DNA from: Elusimicrobiota bacterium
GTDB taxonomy: Bacteria; Elusimicrobiota; Elusimicrobia; 2-01-FULL-59-12; JACPXA01
Assembly (NCBI GenBank): GCA_016196785.1
Contig: JACPXA010000134.1
Span: 1 to 8,397 of the forward strand
Reading direction: 5' to 3'
DNA: 8,397 nt
Under the pieces are notes generated by a model, which was not told where the DNA came from, ran no database searches, and saw only the letters and a list, made by a program, of their open reading frames with translations. Of this stretch, positions 6,550 to 8,397 are shown in pieces (positions within the stretch are counted from its first letter, which is position 1; every line of letters begins with the position of its first letter). The translations under genes and the position numbers were made by a program.

Positions 6550-6570
6550 GAACTCCGAACTCCTCCGAGA

Positions 6571-8397
6571 TTATTTCGAGGTATACTCGGTTTTGCGCTT
6601 GGCTTCGACGACCGCTTGGGCCGCCGCCAAGCGGGCGATCGGCACCCGATAGGGCGAGCAGGAGACGTAGTCGAGCCCGACCCGGTGGCAGAACTTGACG
6701 CTGGCCGGGTCGCCGCCGTGTTCCCCGCAGATTCCCAACTTCAGGTCCTTGCGGGTCTTCCGGCCTTCCTTCACCGCGAGGTCAATCAGCCGACCCACCC
6801 CGGTTTGGTCCAGCGTCTGGAAGGGGTCCTCGGGAATCAGTTTCTGTTCCACGTAGACCTTGATGAACTTCCCGGCGTCATCCCGTGAGAACCCCAGGGC
6901 CATCTGGGTGAGGTCGTTCGTCCCGAAGGAGAAGAACTCGGCGACTTCGGCGATCTCGCCGGCGGTGACCGCAGCCCGGGGCACCTCGATCATCGTCCCC
7001 ACCAGATAACGAACCTTCGCCCCATAGCGTCGCATCGTCTCCTCCGCCGTCTTCACGACAACGTCCCTCTGGTGCTTCAGTTCATTCACATTCCCTACCA
7101 GGGGGATCATAATCTCAGGAACGACCTTAACCCCTTCCTTGGCAAGTTCGCAGGCGGCGCCGATGATCGCGCGGGTCTGCATCTCGGTGATCTCAGGGTA
7201 GGTGATCCCCAAGCGGCAACCGCGGTGACCGAGCATCGGGTTGAACTCATGGAGTTCCTGTGATGTAGCCCAGATCTTCTCAGTCGGAATGCCAATCTTC
7301 TGCGAAAGGATCTCGGCATCCTCTCTGGTCTTAGGGAGAAACTCATGGAGCGGGGGGTCCAGGGTGCGAATCGTCACGGGGTTCCCCCGCATCTCTTTGA
7401 ATAACCCTTGGAAGTCTGCTTGCTGGAAGGGCAGGAGTTTATCGAGGGCACGCCGCCGAGTGGGTTCGTCTTCCGCGAGGATCATCTCTTGCATCAAGGG
7501 CAGCCGCTCCTCCGCAAAGAACATATGCTCTGTTCGGCAAAGCCCGATCCCCTCCGCGCCAAAGCGGAAGGCGACCTGGGCATCCCGCGGGATATCGGCG
7601 TTGGCCCGTACCCTGAGCCGGCGGGTCTGGTCGGCCCATTTCATGAAGGTGTTGAACTCACCAGAAATCGTCGGCTCAATCAACGGGACCTTGCCTATAA
7701 TCACGCGGCCGGTGGAACCGTCAATGGTAAGCCACTCGTCTTTCCTCACCGTCGCGCCGTTCGCAGAGAATTGTCCGGCTTCTTCCTGAACTCGAATCGC
7801 CTCACATCCTACGACCGCGGGTTTCCCCATCCCTCGCCCTACCACCGCTGCGTGACTTGTCATTCCTCCGCGGGCGGTGAGGAACCCTCGCGCCGCATCC
7901 ATGCCATGAATGTCATCCGGGTTGGTTTCCACCCGCACGAGAATCACCGCCTCCTGCTTCCCGCGTGCAGCCGCCTCATCCGCGGAGAACACCACCTTCC
8001 CGGTGGCGGCACCTGGGGAGGCAGGCAACCCTTGCGCCATGACCTTGAGGGGTGCCTTCGGGTCAATAATCGGGTGGAGGAGCTGATTGATCTGTTCGGG
8101 ATCCACACGGACCAACGCCTCATCCCGACTGATGAGTTTTTCCTTCACCATGTCCACCGCGATCTTCACCGCGGCCTGGGCCGTCCGTTTGCCCGTGCGG
8201 GTCTGTAGCATGAAGAGCTTCCCGCGTTCGATGGTGAACTCAAAGTCCTGGACGTCCCGGTAGTGTCGCTCTAAACGCGCGGTGATCTGCCGGAGCTGGC
8301 GATAGACCTCGGACATCTCCCGTGCCAGCTCCGTCATCGGCTTAGGGGTTCGGATCCCTGCCACCACATCCTCGCCTTGTGCGTTTGTGAGGTACTC
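6571..8397 (-). CDS. ppdK: Pyruvate, phosphate dikinase, C-terminal 608 residues (runs off right edge)
   Basis: Interconverts pyruvate + ATP + Pi with PEP + AMP + PPi in the cytoplasm. The reading frame is open to the right edge (EYLTNAQGEDVVAGIRTPKP), so roughly 290 N-terminal residues, most of the ATP-grasp nucleotide-binding domain, are missing. Counting from the edge, the end of that domain (FMLQTRTGKRT, 62-72) is followed by the swivelling phosphohistidine domain with ARGGMTSHAAVVGRGMGKPA (175-194, catalytic H182). The PEP/pyruvate TIM barrel follows: GLCRTEHMFF (285-294), NPMLGHRGCR (386-395), FGTNDLTQMALGFSRDD (491-507) and GICGEHGGDP (555-564, catalytic C557). All visible active-site motifs are intact. 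A GTG near the edge is an internal codon, not the start. Together with enolase at the other end, it suggests bidirectional lower glycolysis; PPi-linked control is typical of the family. Confidence 0.97.
   Translation of the reverse strand, partial: EYLTNAQGEDVVAGIRTPKPMTELAREMSEVYRQLRQITARLERHYRDVQDFEFTIERGKLFMLQTRTGKRTAQAAVKIAVDMVKEKLISRDEALVRVDPEQINQLLHPIIDPKAPLKVMAQGLPASPGAATGKVVFSADEAAARGKQEAVILVRVETNPDDIHGMDAARGFLTARGGMTSHAAVVGRGMGKPAVVGCEAIRVQEEAGQFSANGATVRKDEWLTIDGSTGRVIIGKVPLIEPTISGEFNTFMKWADQTRRLRVRANADIPRDAQVAFRFGAEGIGLCRTEHMFFAEERLPLMQEMILAEDEPTRRRALDKLLPFQQADFQGLFKEMRGNPVTIRTLDPPLHEFLPKTREDAEILSQKIGIPTEKIWATSQELHEFNPMLGHRGCRLGITYPEITEMQTRAIIGAACELAKEGVKVVPEIMIPLVGNVNELKHQRDVVVKTAEETMRRYGAKVRYLVGTMIEVPRAAVTAGEIAEVAEFFSFGTNDLTQMALGFSRDDAGKFIKVYVEQKLIPEDPFQTLDQTGVGRLIDLAVKEGRKTRKDLKLGICGEHGGDPASVKFCHRVGLDYVSCSPYRVPIARLAAAQAVVEAKRKTEYTSK

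Noticed and set aside
6550..6563. Tandem GAACTCC GAACTCC as a start of a repeat array
   Set aside because: Only two 7-base copies are present, with no further units, spacers or symmetry; it is likely chance or local slippage. No CRISPR array, tRNA or rRNA was seen anywhere in the window.
7408..8208. 266-codon plus-strand open frame opposite ppdK
   Set aside because: It is a shadow of highly conserved dikinase sequence. Its composition (His/Arg/Pro-rich) and lack of any start signal argue against a real gene.
8365..8367. GTG as a start codon for the dikinase
   Set aside because: The frame stays open to the window edge with typical dikinase sequence (EYLTNAQGED) before it, so this is an internal valine codon of a truncated gene.

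Overview
The window is a GC-rich bacterial chromosome segment of ordinary gene density. It holds core metabolic and cell-wall genes plus one small accessory cassette. A class A penicillin-binding protein indicates a bacterium with peptidoglycan. The fused sugar-1-phosphate nucleotidyltransferase/phosphomannomutase-like protein and the enolase and pyruvate phosphate dikinase sequences would suit a deep-branching Gram-negative lineage such as Nitrospirota or Methylomirabilota (NC10). That placement is a low-confidence inference; no rRNA or other phylogenetic marker is present.

Layout. (1) Positions 1-3046, minus strand, read right to left: a compact operon of an 832-residue nucleotidyltransferase/left-handed beta-helix/PMM-like fusion (GTG start, strong Shine-Dalgarno), a stand-alone receiver-domain response regulator overlapping it by 13 bases, and the N-terminal 63 codons of enolase starting 2 bases after the regulator's stop. 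(2) Positions 3047-3132: a divergent intergenic region with a perfect extended -10 element for the plus-strand gene. (3) Positions 3133-5226, plus strand: a complete class A PBP, apparently on a leaderless transcript. (4) Positions 5227-6478, plus strand: a two-gene cassette with its own promoter and a palindromic operator candidate. A helix-turn-helix protein with a C-terminal domain resembling DUF6922 is joined by an ATGA overlap to an AbiEii/AbiGii-type nucleotidyltransferase, giving a type IV-like toxin-antitoxin or phage-defence module. (5) Positions 6479-6570: a short gene-free stretch dominated by a 66-base interrupted palindrome (REP/MITE-like, perhaps also a terminator). (6) Positions 6571-8397, minus strand: the C-terminal 608 residues of pyruvate phosphate dikinase, running off the right edge.

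Functional links. Enolase produces PEP and pyruvate phosphate dikinase interconverts PEP and pyruvate, so both edges belong to lower glycolysis/gluconeogenesis. The fusion protein and the PBP belong to envelope biogenesis. The points most worth a second look are the toxin-antitoxin-like cassette with its operator/promoter overlap, the PMM-like domain lacking the canonical catalytic motifs, the translational packing of a receiver protein between envelope-sugar and glycolytic genes, two apparently leaderless promoters, and the palindrome with two competing folds.
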